Part shown: one piece after another, positions 63,892 through 64,000 of the stretch | Layout: each line of letters begins with the position of its first letter | Numbering within the stretch: the first letter of the stretch is position 1 | Source: Phytoactinopolyspora mesophila | GTDB lineage: Bacteria > Actinomycetota > Actinomycetes > Jiangellales > Jiangellaceae | DNA: 64,000 nucleotides | NCBI RefSeq assembly: GCF_010122465.1 | Contig: NZ_WLZY01000013.1 | Location: forward strand, 87,902-151,901 | Reading direction: 5' to 3' | Program-made: the position numbers and the translations under genes | Notes under the pieces: generated by a model | Database searches by the model: none | What the model was told of the DNA's origin: nothing | Seen by the model: only the letters and a program-made list of their open reading frames with translations

Positions 63892-64000
63892 GGTGTTCAT
63901 CGATGGGTCAGTGGGGTGTTGACGTGCGGGTTTGGTTGCTGGGGTGGGGTGGAGGGGTCACTAAATATTCGGTTGGTCGGTAGTCTCGGCGGGTGGCATC
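63892..64000 (+). other. Window end: promoter-like region
   Basis: G/T-rich non-coding DNA with CTAAATATTCGGTTGGTCGGTAG near 63960-63983, written here as CTAAATATTCGG followed by TTGGTCGGTAG. It could be an operator or promoter. A GTG at about 63994 might begin the next gene, but only two codons are visible. Confidence 0.25.

Overview
The window is high-GC bacterial DNA with strongly GC-biased third codon positions, many GTG starts, 1- to 8-base stop/start overlaps and several leaderless-looking promoters. Together with the families seen (DUF3152, class E sortase, CtpI-type P-ATPase, AAC(2')-I, deazaflavin-dependent nitroreductase, CopD-CtaG fusion) this points to an actinobacterium (Actinomycetota). 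I cannot fix the genus from the sequence alone. Most genes are ordinary chromosomal ones, with a few remnants and insertions.

Layout. 1-4.6 kb: a two-component system cut by the window edge, whose response regulator carries a frameshift; a metallo-beta-lactamase-fold protein; a zincin; and a membrane-anchored metallophosphoesterase. 4.67-4.92 kb: tRNA-Glu, tRNA-Asp and a terminator. 5.1-7.3 kb: a small accessory island next to tRNA-Asp, holding an AbiE type IV toxin-antitoxin pair with operator-like repeats and a dead tyrosine integrase. 7.4-18.6 kb: a thioesterase, a drug-type ABC exporter, an XRE-cupin regulator beside a frameshifted MFS pump, an F420-type nitroreductase, a UvrA-like ABC protein, and an epimerase plus ECF41 sigma factor operon with a matching ECF41 promoter. 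18.7-23.5 kb: a sulfur-handling operon (MBL-rhodanese, MFS, ArsR-rhodanese) and a small alarmone synthetase. 23.6-32.9 kb: lipoproteins, acetyltransferases, a VOC/ArsR/AHSA1 operon, the giant P-type ATPase CtpI, a DinB protein and an AAC(2')-I acetyltransferase.

33.1-46.2 kb is a phenylacetate catabolic locus: paaZ-paaA-paaB-paaC-paaD-paaE on the minus strand, then a 3-hydroxyacyl-CoA dehydrogenase and a thiolase on the minus strand, divergent from paaI-paaK-paaR. A serine hydrolase, a membrane protein and a thymidine kinase pseudogene sit between the two halves. No paaF or paaG is in the window. PaaR-like operator sites lie in both promoter regions.

46.9-58 kb: exported SH3/peptidase-like, DUF3800-like, oxidoreductase, DUF3152, sortase and hydrolase-OsmC genes. 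57.5-59.3 kb: a TetR regulator with a divergent FAD monooxygenase and paired operators. 59.4-63.2 kb: copper genes (CopC, CopD-CtaG, HMA chaperone, CsoR). The right end has tRNA-Phe and a 52-codon ORF behind a structured leader that can hide its own ribosome binding site.

The most unusual signals are a family of palindromic repeats that share a TGATCAT core. One is a 63-bp palindrome inserted exactly in frame inside paaC. Two others are 72-bp copies, 64 of 72 bases identical, each just downstream of a stop codon and in the same relative orientation.
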